Source: Phenylobacterium hankyongense (GTDB lineage: Bacteria > Pseudomonadota > Alphaproteobacteria > Caulobacterales > Caulobacteraceae). Taken from it: 64,000 nt of DNA. A model generated the notes under the pieces. It searched no databases, was not told the DNA's origin, and was given only the letters and a program-made list of their open reading frames with translations. Both the position numbers and the translations under genes were made by a program. This document shows positions 54,642 to 63,428 of the stretch, one piece after another (positions within the stretch are counted from its first letter, which is position 1; every line of letters starts with the position of its first letter). Where the stretch lies: assembly GCF_003254505.1 (NCBI RefSeq), contig NZ_QFYP01000001.1, positions 2,154,001-2,218,000 of the forward strand. The letters run 5' to 3'.

Positions 54642-55411
54642 TCGAAGGTGACCGCCGCGGCCAGCACGTAGCCCTGGCCCCTGACCGTCATAATCAATTC
54701 GGACGCCCGCGCATCGTCGTCGAGCTTCTGCCGCAGCCGGCTGATCTGCAGGTCGGCGATCCGCTGGGCGGAGGTGGCGGTCTGGCTCGGCTGGGACGTG
54801 AGGGTGAGCAGTTGCTCGCGGGTGAGCACCTGGTTGGCGTGTTCAACGAAGAACTTCAGCAGGCTGTATTCGCTGCCCGACAGCATGACGACCCGTCCCC
54901 GGGAATCGGCCAGGCGGCGGTTCTCGAAGTCGAGGGTCCAGCCGCGGAACACGGCGCGCTTCGGCGGCGCCGCTTCCTGGGGCTTCAGCGGCAGGTAGGC
55001 GCGCCGCATCACGCTGCGCACCCGCGCCGTGAGCTCCCGGGGGTCGAACGGCTTTGCGATGTAGTCGTCCGCGCCGACCTCCAGGCCGATGATCCGGTCG
55101 ATCGGTTCGCCGCGCGCGGTCAGCATGATGATCGGGATGTTGCGGCGGCTGCGGCTCTCGCGGCAGAGGGTCAGGCCGTCGTCGCCGGGCAGGTTCAGGT
55201 CCAGGATGATCAGGTCGACCGGCTGGGCGTCCAGCACCGCATTCATCGAGGGGCCGTCGGCCGCGGTCAGGACCAGATAGCCGGCGGCGCCGAGTTGCTC
55301 GGCGACCAGGGTGCGGATCTCGACGTCGTCGTCGACCACCAGAAGCGTGTGCTGATGCGCATGCCCGGAGGCGGCGTCGGCGGGCGGTTCCTGCACAGCG
55401 TGTATCGCCAT
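54638..55411 (-). CDS. OmpR-family response regulator
   Basis: DNA-binding response regulator of 257 aa, cognate to the downstream kinase. The receiver domain has TLLVVDDDVEIRTLVAEQLG, phospho-acceptor Asp in LIILDLNLPGDDG, MLTARGE, and YIAKPFDPREL. The winged-helix domain has MLSGSEYSLLKFFVEHANQV and TVRGQGYVLAAAV. A short His-rich N-terminal extension precedes the receiver. Divergent from the DUF6152 gene across 248 bp of AT-rich DNA. Confidence 0.93.
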   Translation of the reverse strand: MAIHAVQEPPADAASGHAHQHTLLVVDDDVEIRTLVAEQLGAAGYLVLTAADGPSMNAVLDAQPVDLIILDLNLPGDDGLTLCRESRSRRNIPIIMLTARGEPIDRIIGLEVGADDYIAKPFDPRELTARVRSVMRRAYLPLKPQEAAPPKRAVFRGWTLDFENRRLADSRGRVVMLSGSEYSLLKFFVEHANQVLTREQLLTLTSQPSQTATSAQRIADLQISRLRQKLDDDARASELIMTVRGQGYVLAAAVTFE

Positions 55412-55538
55412 CGTCCTTCCCAGAGAACTGCGGACCTCAGGGCCTCTTTTCGGTTCGCAGAAGAGTACCGCATCGGGCCGCCCGGTGTGAAGTCCCCGTA
55501 GTATGTCGAACTGTGTCGAAGTAACTCAAAGAGGATAC

Positions 55539-55573
55539 ATTCGGATAACCACAGTAAACGTAATAAATATATT
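55539..55573 (+). promoter_or_regulatory. Shared promoter elements upstream of DUF6152 operon
   Basis: ATTCGGAT (55539-55546) and AAATATATT (55565-55573) recur here with 26 bp between their starts; ahead of the TonB receptor the same two are 46 bp apart. The difference of 20 bp is about two helical turns. The region lies between the divergent response regulator and DUF6152 genes and also has two TGTCGAA copies (55504-55521). Confidence 0.45.
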
Positions 55574-55659
55574 CCCGAACCTGGGGAGTTAGACTAACTG
55601 CCTTCCTATGTTGGTGGAGCAAGGCTGCCTGAAGGCGGCCGGCTTGGTTGGAGGAAATG

Positions 55660-56085
55660 ATGGGACAGTTCGCAGTCAACTCTCGGCCCGTGACGGTCGC
55701 CTTGCGGATGGCCGTCGCCGGCCTGGCCGCCCTGGGCGTTTCGGCGGCGACGTCCGGCCCGGCGCTGGCGCACCACTCGTTCGCGATGTTCGACCAGAGC
55801 AAGAAGGTGCAGCTGCAGGGGACGGTGAAGGATTGGCAATTCACCAATCCGCACAGCTGGCTGCAGTTGTTGGTCGACGAAAACGGTCACCAGATCGAGT
55901 ACAGCATCGAAGGCGCCAGCGTGAATACCCTGATCCGCCGCGGCTGGGGCGTCAACACCTTCAAGCCGGGCGATAAGATCACCATCGTCGTCTACCCGAT
56001 CAAGACCGGTCAACGGGGCGGCGCCTTCCTTTCGGCCACGTTGTCGAACGGCAAGACGATCAGTTCGGGCATCACGCCGAACTAG
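55660..56085 (+). CDS. DUF6152 family secreted protein
   Basis: Periplasmic protein of 141 aa with a signal peptide (VALRMAVAGLAALGVSAATS) and the mature start HHSFAMFDQSKKVQLQGTVK, the hallmark of DUF6152. The fold is a small beta-barrel (OB-like); function unknown. ATG 55660 is preferred to the adjacent ATG 55657 by spacing from GGAGG. The gene heads a long operon running to the end of the window. Confidence 0.85.
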   Translation: MGQFAVNSRPVTVALRMAVAGLAALGVSAATSGPALAHHSFAMFDQSKKVQLQGTVKDWQFTNPHSWLQLLVDENGHQIEYSIEGASVNTLIRRGWGVNTFKPGDKITIVVYPIKTGQRGGAFLSATLSNGKTISSGITPN

Positions 56086-56134
56086 GCGCGCCGATCGACA
56101 CAGGACTGCTGAAAAACGAGTTGGAAGGGAACGC

Positions 56135-56917
56135 ATGAAGAAGCGCATTCACCAGCCTTGGCTGGCGACCGCGGTGGTCGGCCTTGCGGCGGGGGTGAGC
56201 CTGCTGGCCGGCGGTTCGTGGGCGCAGACCGCCCACTATCCCGCCGGGAGCCCCAAGCTGCCGAGCTTCTCGAGTCTGCCGGACTGGAGCGGGATCTGGG
56301 AGCGCGACGGGGACAACGTCTGGGACAACCGCATTCCCGTCGGCGTGCCGCAGGATCCGCCTTACAACGCCGACTATCAGAAGCGGCTCGATGACGCCCG
56401 CAAGGCGGCGGGTCCGCGGGCGGGGCGCTACGGCCCGGGCGGCCCGATGCAGACCATGCCCGGCATGATGAACATGCTGTTCCCGATGGATATCCAGATC
56501 AGTCCCGTTCAGGTGACGATCATGAGCGAAAACGGCTCGCCGCGGCGGATCTACACCGACGGCCGCGCCGTCGAGGCCGACGACACCCTGCCCACCTCCA
56601 CCGGCCACTCGGTCGGACGCTGGGTCGGCAAGGAGCTGCTCGTCGACACCTGCTGCATCCGCAAGGACACCCGCCTGCCCGGCGGCGGCCCGCACAGCGA
56701 CGCGCTGCGGATCAAGGAGCGGTTCTACCTGCGCGACCACAAGACCCTGGTCGACGAGATCACCGTCGAGGACCCGAAGGCCTTCGCCAAGCCCTGGACG
56801 ACCGAGAAGATCTGGTATCGCCGGCCGGACTGGGAATCGGTCGAATACAATCGCGACGAGAACAACCGGGAAGCCGCCGGAAACAACGGCATCGTCGAAC
56901 CCGACGCGCCTAAGTAA
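56135..56917 (+). CDS. Secreted protein of unknown function, DUF6152 companion
   Basis: Protein of 260 aa with a signal peptide (TAVVGLAAGVSLLAGGSWAQ). The mature protein has a Trp-rich start (LPDWSGIWERDGDNVWDN), a Met-rich patch (MQTMPGMMNMLFPMD), and a Cys pair (DTCCIRK). It resembles lipocalin-like secreted proteins that follow DUF6152 genes in sphingomonads and Caulobacterales; I know no function. It lies 49 bp after DUF6152. Confidence 0.75.
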   Translation: MKKRIHQPWLATAVVGLAAGVSLLAGGSWAQTAHYPAGSPKLPSFSSLPDWSGIWERDGDNVWDNRIPVGVPQDPPYNADYQKRLDDARKAAGPRAGRYGPGGPMQTMPGMMNMLFPMDIQISPVQVTIMSENGSPRRIYTDGRAVEADDTLPTSTGHSVGRWVGKELLVDTCCIRKDTRLPGGGPHSDALRIKERFYLRDHKTLVDEITVEDPKAFAKPWTTEKIWYRRPDWESVEYNRDENNREAAGNNGIVEPDAPK

Positions 56918-56940
56918 CGCTGACTCCCGGGGAAAAGATC

Positions 56941-59217
56941 ATGGTCAATAAATACTTCAGCCACGTCGCGATCTGCGCGCTCCTCGGCCTCACGGCCTGC
57001 CAGACCGCGGGCCCGACCGCGGGTGGTCCCTCGGCGGCGCCCGGCGCGCCCAAGGTCGCCGACGCCGAGACCCTGCAGAAGGCGACCAGCCTCGCCATCG
57101 GCAATCTCGCCTGGGAGAGCGTCAAGGTCACCAACGTGCAGGTCGCGGGAAACCAGGTCAAATGGACCGGGGTCACGCGCTCGCATCAGTATCCGTGCGC
57201 CGCGGACCTCGATGGCCAGAACTCGTTCTGCGACCAGGGCGAGCCGCAGGTCGGCGCGGCCGCGGAGTCGGCCTATGGGGCCGAGGCCGCGCCGGCCCGC
57301 CGGCCCGCGGCCGAGGCCTCGCCGCTGATCCGCAACGCCGTCACGGTTGGCCCGACGGACCGCAGCTACCTCTATTACATCCCGGCCAGCTATAATCCGA
57401 CCGGCTACAACTTCGTGGTCTACGCGCTGCACGACAACGGCCAGACCGCAGAGGAGTTCGCGAAGCAATCCGGCTGGATGAAGGTCGCCGACGAGAACGG
57501 CTTCGTGGTGGTCTTCCCGCAGGCGGTCAACAAGACCTGGGCCCCCAACAGCGGCGGCGAGGACCTCTACCTGAAGGCGGTCTACGACCACGCCAGCACC
57601 CATCTGATGGTGCGCGCGCCTGGCGGTCAGGGCGGCCAAGGCGGCGGTCAGGGTGGCGGCCAGCGCGGCGGCCAAGGCGGAGAAGGCGGCCAAGGCCGCG
57701 GCGGAGCGGCCGGTGCGGAAGGCGCGGAGGGTGCGGCCCCGCGAGGCGGCGGCGGCGAGGGCGCAGATCCGCGCGTGCCGCGCGCGCCTCACGCGACAAC
57801 CTGGCATCCGTTCAACTATCTGACGGGCGCCGGCGCGGGCGCGATCGCAGCCCAGGAGTTCGCCGTCAGCAGTCCCGGCGTCTACGCCGCGGTCGCGACC
57901 GTGGACGGCGTCGCCTACGATGCGGCCCTCGCGAAGGGCGATCAGCCGGCGCAAGGCTATTTCGAGAACCAGCGCGGCGGGAAGAACGCCGAGCCGACCT
58001 GGAAGCAGCTCAAGAAGCAGGTGCCGGTCCCGACGTGGCTGTTCACGCACGGCGCGCCGAACCCCGTGGAGTCCAAGCTCACCGCCTACTGGAAGCGGAG
58101 CAACGGGGTCGCCCCGGCCGCCCAGACCCGCGTCGTCGACGGCTTCCAGACGACGATCTACCGCAACCCGCAGCACCAGATGCAGCAGGTCCGCACGACC
58201 GTCCTGCCGGCCGCCGCCAAGTACGACCAGGCGATGAGCTCGGCGATATGGAACGACTTCTTCAAGCACACCGCCCGCTGGACGTCGTCGCCCAACGGCG
58301 ACGTCGGCTCGGTGATGACCGAGGCGGAGGTGAACAAGAGCTTCGACGTCCGTTCGACCACCGTGAACGGGGTGACCTACAAGTACTACGTCAAGACGCC
58401 CTCGACCTATCGCAAGGGCCAGTCCCTGCCGCTGGTCATCTCGGCGCACGGCGCGATGTACCCGGCCTGGCTCTATCTCAGCCAGATCCGGATGCATGAG
58501 GTCGGCGAGAAGGAAGGCTTCATCACCGTCTACATAAGCGGCCAGAAGGACCGCTGGGACTTCACCCGCGCCGACGGCACGGACGCCAAGTTCATCGAGC
58601 AGGTGATCGCCGAGACGGGCGCCAACTACGGGATCGATAAGTCCCGGGTCTACATGCAGGGCTTCTCGTTCGGCAGCGGCATGACCTACATGATGGGCGT
58701 CGCCCACCCGACCCTGTTCGCGGCGGTCTCCCCGAACAACGGCATCGGCCCGATGTCTCCGGACGTCGTGGGCCGGATGGCTGCGCTCAAGGCCAAGTCC
58801 GACGTCCGCATCCCGATGATGATCGTCTACGGCGCCGTCGACGCGGGCGGATCCACCGACGGCAAGATCCCCGGCAAAGGCATCCTGCGTGACGCGATCG
58901 ACGAGATGAAGGCGTACAACCACATCGCCACGCCGGACCGGGTGGCGACGTACGACAGCCCGAACTCCGCGCCGTACGATGTGCTGGTGCTGGGCGGCAA
59001 GGCGGTGAAGGCCGGCGTCGATCCCCGCTATCCGGCCGGGCGCTTCCACATCACCGAATACTCGAGCAACGACGCCACGCCGCGCAACCTCTTCAACTTC
59101 GTCTGGGTCACCGACCTGCCGCACGGGGGCGACGCTCGCGAGGCCCAGCTGGAGTGGGACTACTTCAAGCATTGGCGGCGCAACGCCGATGGGACGCTGA
59201 CCTACAGCGCCAAGTAA
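56941..59217 (+). CDS. Double alpha/beta-hydrolase (PHB depolymerase-like) lipoprotein
   Basis: Predicted outer-membrane or periplasmic lipoprotein of 758 aa (lipobox LLGLTACQ). Two tandem LpqC/PHB-depolymerase-type domains: domain 1 about residues 120-430 (YALHDNGQTAEEFAKQSGWM, VVVFPQAVNKTW) and domain 2 about 460-745 (LPLVISAHGAMYPAWLY, YMQGFSFGSGMTYMMG). Domain 2 has the nucleophile elbow GFSFG, whereas domain 1 reads LTGAGAGAIAAQ with Ala in place of the Ser. A Gly/Gln/Arg-rich insertion (about residues 223-280) interrupts domain 1. Activity on an ester-linked aromatic substrate is possible. Confidence 0.85.
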   Translation: MVNKYFSHVAICALLGLTACQTAGPTAGGPSAAPGAPKVADAETLQKATSLAIGNLAWESVKVTNVQVAGNQVKWTGVTRSHQYPCAADLDGQNSFCDQGEPQVGAAAESAYGAEAAPARRPAAEASPLIRNAVTVGPTDRSYLYYIPASYNPTGYNFVVYALHDNGQTAEEFAKQSGWMKVADENGFVVVFPQAVNKTWAPNSGGEDLYLKAVYDHASTHLMVRAPGGQGGQGGGQGGGQRGGQGGEGGQGRGGAAGAEGAEGAAPRGGGGEGADPRVPRAPHATTWHPFNYLTGAGAGAIAAQEFAVSSPGVYAAVATVDGVAYDAALAKGDQPAQGYFENQRGGKNAEPTWKQLKKQVPVPTWLFTHGAPNPVESKLTAYWKRSNGVAPAAQTRVVDGFQTTIYRNPQHQMQQVRTTVLPAAAKYDQAMSSAIWNDFFKHTARWTSSPNGDVGSVMTEAEVNKSFDVRSTTVNGVTYKYYVKTPSTYRKGQSLPLVISAHGAMYPAWLYLSQIRMHEVGEKEGFITVYISGQKDRWDFTRADGTDAKFIEQVIAETGANYGIDKSRVYMQGFSFGSGMTYMMGVAHPTLFAAVSPNNGIGPMSPDVVGRMAALKAKSDVRIPMMIVYGAVDAGGSTDGKIPGKGILRDAIDEMKAYNHIATPDRVATYDSPNSAPYDVLVLGGKAVKAGVDPRYPAGRFHITEYSSNDATPRNLFNFVWVTDLPHGGDAREAQLEWDYFKHWRRNADGTLTYSAK

Positions 59218-59359
59218 TCCGCGGATCGGCGGGGCCCACTCTCGGGGCTCCGCCGACACCTTCGCCCGTCCGCTGGTGGCGGCGGGCGCCCGCGCACGGG
59301 TCGCTGGGCCGGTCGTTGGGCCGGGCTCGGACAACAAGAAACTTGGGTTGGGAGCGGAC

Positions 59360-60724
59360 ATGACCTCAGGCGAGAACACCGGCGTCCAGGCGGCGATCGA
59401 CGCGAGCCCCATGAGCGGGTTCCAGGTCTCGATTGTCCTGCTCTGTGCGGCCATTGCGATGATCGACGGCTTCGACACCCAGGCCATCGCGCTCGCCGCG
59501 CCGCAGATCGCGGGCGCCTGGAAGGTCGCGCCGGCGGCGTTCGGCAATGTCTTCGCGGCCGGGCTGCTGGGCAGCCTGGTGGGAGCGCTGGTGTTCGGCG
59601 TCGCCGCCGACCGCGTCGGCCGCAAGCCCAGCCTGCTGGTGGCGATCCTGCTGTTCGCCCTGGTGTCCCTGTTGACGCCGTTCACCACCTCCACCGGGGC
59701 GCTGGCCGCCGTCCGGTTCCTGACCGGGATCGGGCTGGGGGGCGCGCTCCCGGCCATCATCTCCATCACCTCGGAATATTCGCCGACCCATCGCCGGGCG
59801 ACCATCGTCTCGCTGATGTTCTGCGGATTCCCGCTGGGCGCGGTGGTGGGCGGGGTGTCGGCCGCCTTCCTGATCCCGGCCTTCGGCTGGCCGAGCCTGT
59901 TCTACATCGGCAGCCTCGCGCCCCTGTTGCTGCTGCCGGTGATCGCGCTGGCGGTTCCGGAATCCGTCCGCTTCCTGGCGCAGGCCGGAAACCGCCGGGC
60001 GGTGGAAACCATCCTGCGCCGCATGAAGGCGCTGGCGGCCTGGGATGGCGAGATGCGGGTCGGGGCCGACGAGCCCCGGGCGTCGATCGCCACCCTGTTC
60101 GCAGAGGGCCGGGCGCTGGGCACGGTCATCCTGACCGTCACCTTCCTGCTCAGCCTGATGCTCTCCTACTTCCTGGTGAACTGGTGGCCGCTGATCGCGC
60201 GCCAGGCCGGGATGCCGATGAAGAGCGCGGTGCTGGGCGTCGCGGCGCTCAACATCGGCGCGATCGCCGGCTGCCTGGTGATCGGCCGGCTGGCCGACCG
60301 CCGCGGTCCGGCCCTGCCGATCGGCTGGGCCTACGCCCTGGGCGCGGTGGCCATCGCCGGGATCGGCCTCAGCGCCCATTCCGCGCCGTTGATGCTGACG
60401 GTCAGCGCCGTGGCCGGCGCGCTCAGCATCGGCGCCCAGATGTGCGTCGTGGCGCTCGGCGCCACCTTCTACAAGACCGCCCTGCGCGCCACCGGGGTCG
60501 GCTGGCTGATGGGCTCCGGGCGGATCGGCGCCATCCTCGGCCCGATCTTCGGCGGCCTGCTGATCGCCGCCGGCGTCAGCGTCCCCAACCTCTTCCTGGT
60601 GGCCGGCGCGGTGTCGCTGGCCTGCGCGCTGGGCGTCTTCGCCATGGGCTGGTTCGTGCTCCGCGCCGGCGCGACCGCCGCACCCGCCATCGGCGCGGCC
60701 GCGCCGATGGCTGGCGAGCCCTAG
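59360..60724 (+). CDS. MFS transporter, aromatic acid:H+ symporter (AAHS) type
   Basis: Inner-membrane importer of 454 aa with 12 helices. The family motif DGFDTQAIALAAPQI in helix 1 and GVAADRVGRKPSLLVAI in loop 2-3 are diagnostic of the AAHS (BenK/PcaK) group, along with RFLTGIGLGGALPAIISITS. ATG 59360 follows GGGAGCGGAC; the longer frame to 59276 is not supported. It probably imports an aromatic acid released by the enzymes encoded next to it. Confidence 0.9.
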   Translation: MTSGENTGVQAAIDASPMSGFQVSIVLLCAAIAMIDGFDTQAIALAAPQIAGAWKVAPAAFGNVFAAGLLGSLVGALVFGVAADRVGRKPSLLVAILLFALVSLLTPFTTSTGALAAVRFLTGIGLGGALPAIISITSEYSPTHRRATIVSLMFCGFPLGAVVGGVSAAFLIPAFGWPSLFYIGSLAPLLLLPVIALAVPESVRFLAQAGNRRAVETILRRMKALAAWDGEMRVGADEPRASIATLFAEGRALGTVILTVTFLLSLMLSYFLVNWWPLIARQAGMPMKSAVLGVAALNIGAIAGCLVIGRLADRRGPALPIGWAYALGAVAIAGIGLSAHSAPLMLTVSAVAGALSIGAQMCVVALGATFYKTALRATGVGWLMGSGRIGAILGPIFGGLLIAAGVSVPNLFLVAGAVSLACALGVFAMGWFVLRAGATAAPAIGAAAPMAGEP

Positions 60725-60771
60725 CCCATGCCCGGCAACGCCTCGCGCCCCGCAACGACTGGGAGACCTTC

Positions 60772-61536
60772 ATGAAACGCCGTCTGATCGGGTCCGCCGC
60801 GATCGCCGTCGCCCTGGCCCTGGGCGCCGCCCTGCCGGCGAGCCCCGCCTTCGCCCAGCCGGCGCTCTCCGGCGACCAGCTGGCCACCAAGGCCGGGCCG
60901 CTGGTCATCCACCCGGTGAACCACGCCAGCTTCGTGATGAGCTGGAACGGCAAGGTCGTCTACGTCGATCCGGTGGGCGGCGCGGACCGCTATGCGGGGC
61001 TGCCCAGGCCCGACCTGATCCTGATCACCGACATCCACGCCGACCACATGGACGCGCCGACCCTGGCCGCGCTGAAGGGGCCGAAGACCTCGATCGTCGC
61101 CCCGGCGGCCGTCCGGGCGGCGCTGCCGGCGGACCTGCAGCCGGCGGTGCACGCCCTGGCGAACGGCGAGACCACGACGGCCGAGGGGATCCGCATCGAG
61201 GCGATCGCGATGTACAACACCACCCCGGAGCGCGCGAAGTTCCACACCAAGGGCCGCGGCGACGGCTACGTCCTCACCCTGGGCGGCAAGCGCATCTACA
61301 TCGCCGGCGACACCGAGCCGACGCCGGAGATGCTGGCGCTGAAGGCCATCGACGTGGCCTTCATCCCCATGAACCTGCCCTTCACGATGACGCCGCAACA
61401 GGCGGCCGAGGCGGTGCGCGCCTTCAAGCCGAAGGTCGTCTACCCCTACCACTCGCGCGGCAGCGACGTGGGCGAGTTCGCCCGCCTGGTGGGCACGGAC
61501 GCCGGCGTCGAGGTCAGGTTGCGGCCATGGTACTGA
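60772..61536 (+). CDS. Secreted MBL-fold metallohydrolase
   Basis: Periplasmic metallo-beta-lactamase-fold protein of 254 aa, UlaG-like, with a signal peptide (AIAVALALGAALPASPAFAQ). Metal motif TDIHADHMDAPTL (HxHxDH form), then IYIAGDTEPTPEM and YPYHSRGSD supply the remaining ligands. ATG 60772 is preceded by GGGAGACCTTC. Substrate unknown. It lies 47 bp after the MFS gene. Confidence 0.85.
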   Translation: MKRRLIGSAAIAVALALGAALPASPAFAQPALSGDQLATKAGPLVIHPVNHASFVMSWNGKVVYVDPVGGADRYAGLPRPDLILITDIHADHMDAPTLAALKGPKTSIVAPAAVRAALPADLQPAVHALANGETTTAEGIRIEAIAMYNTTPERAKFHTKGRGDGYVLTLGGKRIYIAGDTEPTPEMLALKAIDVAFIPMNLPFTMTPQQAAEAVRAFKPKVVYPYHSRGSDVGEFARLVGTDAGVEVRLRPWY

Positions 61537-61594
61537 GCGCCCGCCGCCACATCGCCATCCGCCGAGCCAACCCAAGTCGCGGGGCAAGAGCAGC

Positions 61595-62083
61595 ATGACC
61601 CTTCATGACGTCAGCCACTGGCTGGGAAGCACGCCGCTGAGCAGCGTGATCCAGGAGGTGACCTGGGTCATCCCCCTGGTCCAGAGCATCCATATCCTGG
61701 CCATCGCCGCGGTGATGTCCTCGGTGCTGCTGCTCGACCTGCGGCTGGCCGGTGTGGTCGGCCGCGACGATCCGATCGGCGCCTTCAGCCACCGCTACCT
61801 GCCGTGGATCTGGTGGGGCGTGCTGGTGCTGCTGATCACCGGCTCGACCCTGGTCATCGGCGAGCCCAAGCGCGCGCTCGAGAACCCGACGTTCGGGATC
61901 AAGATGGGCCTGCTGGCCGCCGTGCTGGTGATCACCGCGGTGTTCCAGCGGCCGCTGCGGACCGACAAGCTCTACTGGGCGTCGCCGTCGCGGCGGCTGC
62001 AGGTCAAGGCCCTGGCCTGGGCCTCGCTCGGCCTGTGGGCGGCGATCGTCGTGTGCGGGCGATGGATCGCCTACAGCCTGTGA
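61595..62083 (+). CDS. DUF6644-like membrane protein (first copy)
   Basis: Inner-membrane protein of 162 aa with four predicted helices: VIPLVQSIHILAIAAVMSSV, YLPWIWWGVLVLLITGSTLV, MGLLAAVLVITAVF, WASLGLWAAIVVCGRWIAY. A His in the first helix (SIHILAI) and one before the second (SHRYLPW) are conserved with its neighbour; such His may bind b-type heme, which is inference. It probably works with the adjacent paralogue and cytochrome c. Confidence 0.75.
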   Translation: MTLHDVSHWLGSTPLSSVIQEVTWVIPLVQSIHILAIAAVMSSVLLLDLRLAGVVGRDDPIGAFSHRYLPWIWWGVLVLLITGSTLVIGEPKRALENPTFGIKMGLLAAVLVITAVFQRPLRTDKLYWASPSRRLQVKALAWASLGLWAAIVVCGRWIAYSL

Positions 62084-62123
62084 CCCTGCCGTCCGACCTA
62101 CACTCACCGTTTCGAGGAAGAAC

Positions 62124-62618
62124 ATGACCTTCGGTGAATTGCTGAAAGCGATCGAGGCGACGCCGGTGGCGACCGCGCTGCGCGAAAGCGGCTTCCTGTT
62201 CCCGGCGGTGGAAACCGCCCACGTCCTGGCCATCACCCTGGTGGTGGGCACGATCGCCATCGTCGACTTCCGCCTGCTCGGCGTGCCCGGCCACACCAAG
62301 GGGGTGCGGCGGCTGACCGCCGACGTGCTGCCGTTCACCTGGGGCGCCTTCGCGGTCGCGCTGATCTCGGGCGCGCTGCTGTTCGCGTCGGCGGCGACCA
62401 AGTACTGGGCCGACATTCCGTTCCGCATGAAGATGGTGCTGCTGGTCCTCGCCGGCCTGAACATGGTGTTCTTCCACCTCATCACCTGGCGCTCGGTGCA
62501 CGTCTGGGACGAGGTGGTCAGGACGCCCTTCGCCGCCAAGATCGCCGGCGCGACCTCGCTGCTGCTCTGGATCGGCGTCGTGCTCTTCGGCCGGTGGATC
62601 GGTTTCACGGTGAGCTGA
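62124..62618 (+). CDS. DUF6644-like membrane protein (second copy)
   Basis: Paralogue of the preceding gene, 164 aa, four helices with matching landmarks: TAHVLAITLVVGTIAIVDFR, DVLPFTWGAFAVALISGALL, MKMVLLVLAGLNMVFFHLI and ATSLLLWIGVVLFGRWIGF. The helix 1 His is kept and a second is found in FFHLITW. It lies 40 bp after copy one and 3 bp before the cytochrome gene. The two copies may form a heterodimer. Confidence 0.75.
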   Translation: MTFGELLKAIEATPVATALRESGFLFPAVETAHVLAITLVVGTIAIVDFRLLGVPGHTKGVRRLTADVLPFTWGAFAVALISGALLFASAATKYWADIPFRMKMVLLVLAGLNMVFFHLITWRSVHVWDEVVRTPFAAKIAGATSLLLWIGVVLFGRWIGFTVS

Positions 62619-62621
62619 GCC

Positions 62622-63425
62622 GTGAAAGCGGATCGCGCCCGCATCAACCCGGATCCTCGCGGGCGCTCGCGCGCCACTCGGTGGGCGATGGTCATCGGCC
62701 TCGGCGTCCTTGCGGTCGCCCTGGCGCTCTTCGTGCGGAGCGCTCAGCGGGAGGCGCGGTTGCTGCGGGCCGATCCCGCCACGGCGGGGGCCGACCCGCA
62801 GCTCATGGCCTTCGCCCGGCCGGCCGGGGCCTCGATCTATCGCTCGCGATGCGCCAGCTGCCACGGCGCGGCCGGGAAGGGCGACCCGAGCCGCGGCGTT
62901 CCCAACCTCACCGACACCGACTGGCTCTACGGCGGCGGCGAGGTCGCCGAGATCGAGCGGGTGGTGGAGCATGGCGTCCGGGCGCGCGATCCCAAGACCC
63001 AGGCGCTGGCGGTGATGCCGGCCTACGCCTCGCCCGTGCCCGCGAAGTCGGAAGCGGGCCTCCAGCCGCTGTCGCCGGCGGATATCCGCGACATGACCGA
63101 ATTCCTCCAATACCTGGGCCATCACGCGGAGGACCCAGCGGCGGCGGCCCGCGGCTCGGTGGTCTACCACGGCCGCGGCGGCTGCTACGATTGCCACGCC
63201 CAGGACGCGCAGGGGGACGCCGCCATCGGCGCGCCCAACCTCACCGACGACGTCTGGCTCTACGGCGGCGGAAGCCGGCCGTCGGTCTTCAACTCCATCG
63301 CCTACGGCCACGCCGGCATTTGTCCGGCCTGGGCCACCCGCCTGCGGCCCGCCGCGATCCGGCAGGTCGCGCTCTACGTCTATTCGCTCTCCCACCGCCG
63401 GTCTTCGGCGCACGCATCCAGGTGA
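62622..63425 (+). CDS. Diheme cytochrome c, membrane-anchored
   Basis: Protein of 267 aa with an N-terminal anchor (WAMVIGLGVLAVALALFV) and two cytochrome c domains resembling CcoP: heme sites C77-A-S-C-H81 and C188-Y-D-C-H192. The first domain has a plausible axial Met, M132 in VMPAYAS. In the second the position expected to be Met is Cys234 (GICPAWATRL, where CcoP-like proteins have MPAW). GTG 62622 is the start; only three bases separate it from the DUF6644 stop. It probably accepts electrons from a periplasmic or membrane oxidation in this locus. Confidence 0.88.
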   Translation: MKADRARINPDPRGRSRATRWAMVIGLGVLAVALALFVRSAQREARLLRADPATAGADPQLMAFARPAGASIYRSRCASCHGAAGKGDPSRGVPNLTDTDWLYGGGEVAEIERVVEHGVRARDPKTQALAVMPAYASPVPAKSEAGLQPLSPADIRDMTEFLQYLGHHAEDPAAAARGSVVYHGRGGCYDCHAQDAQGDAAIGAPNLTDDVWLYGGGSRPSVFNSIAYGHAGICPAWATRLRPAAIRQVALYVYSLSHRRSSAHASR

Positions 63426-63428
63426 CCC

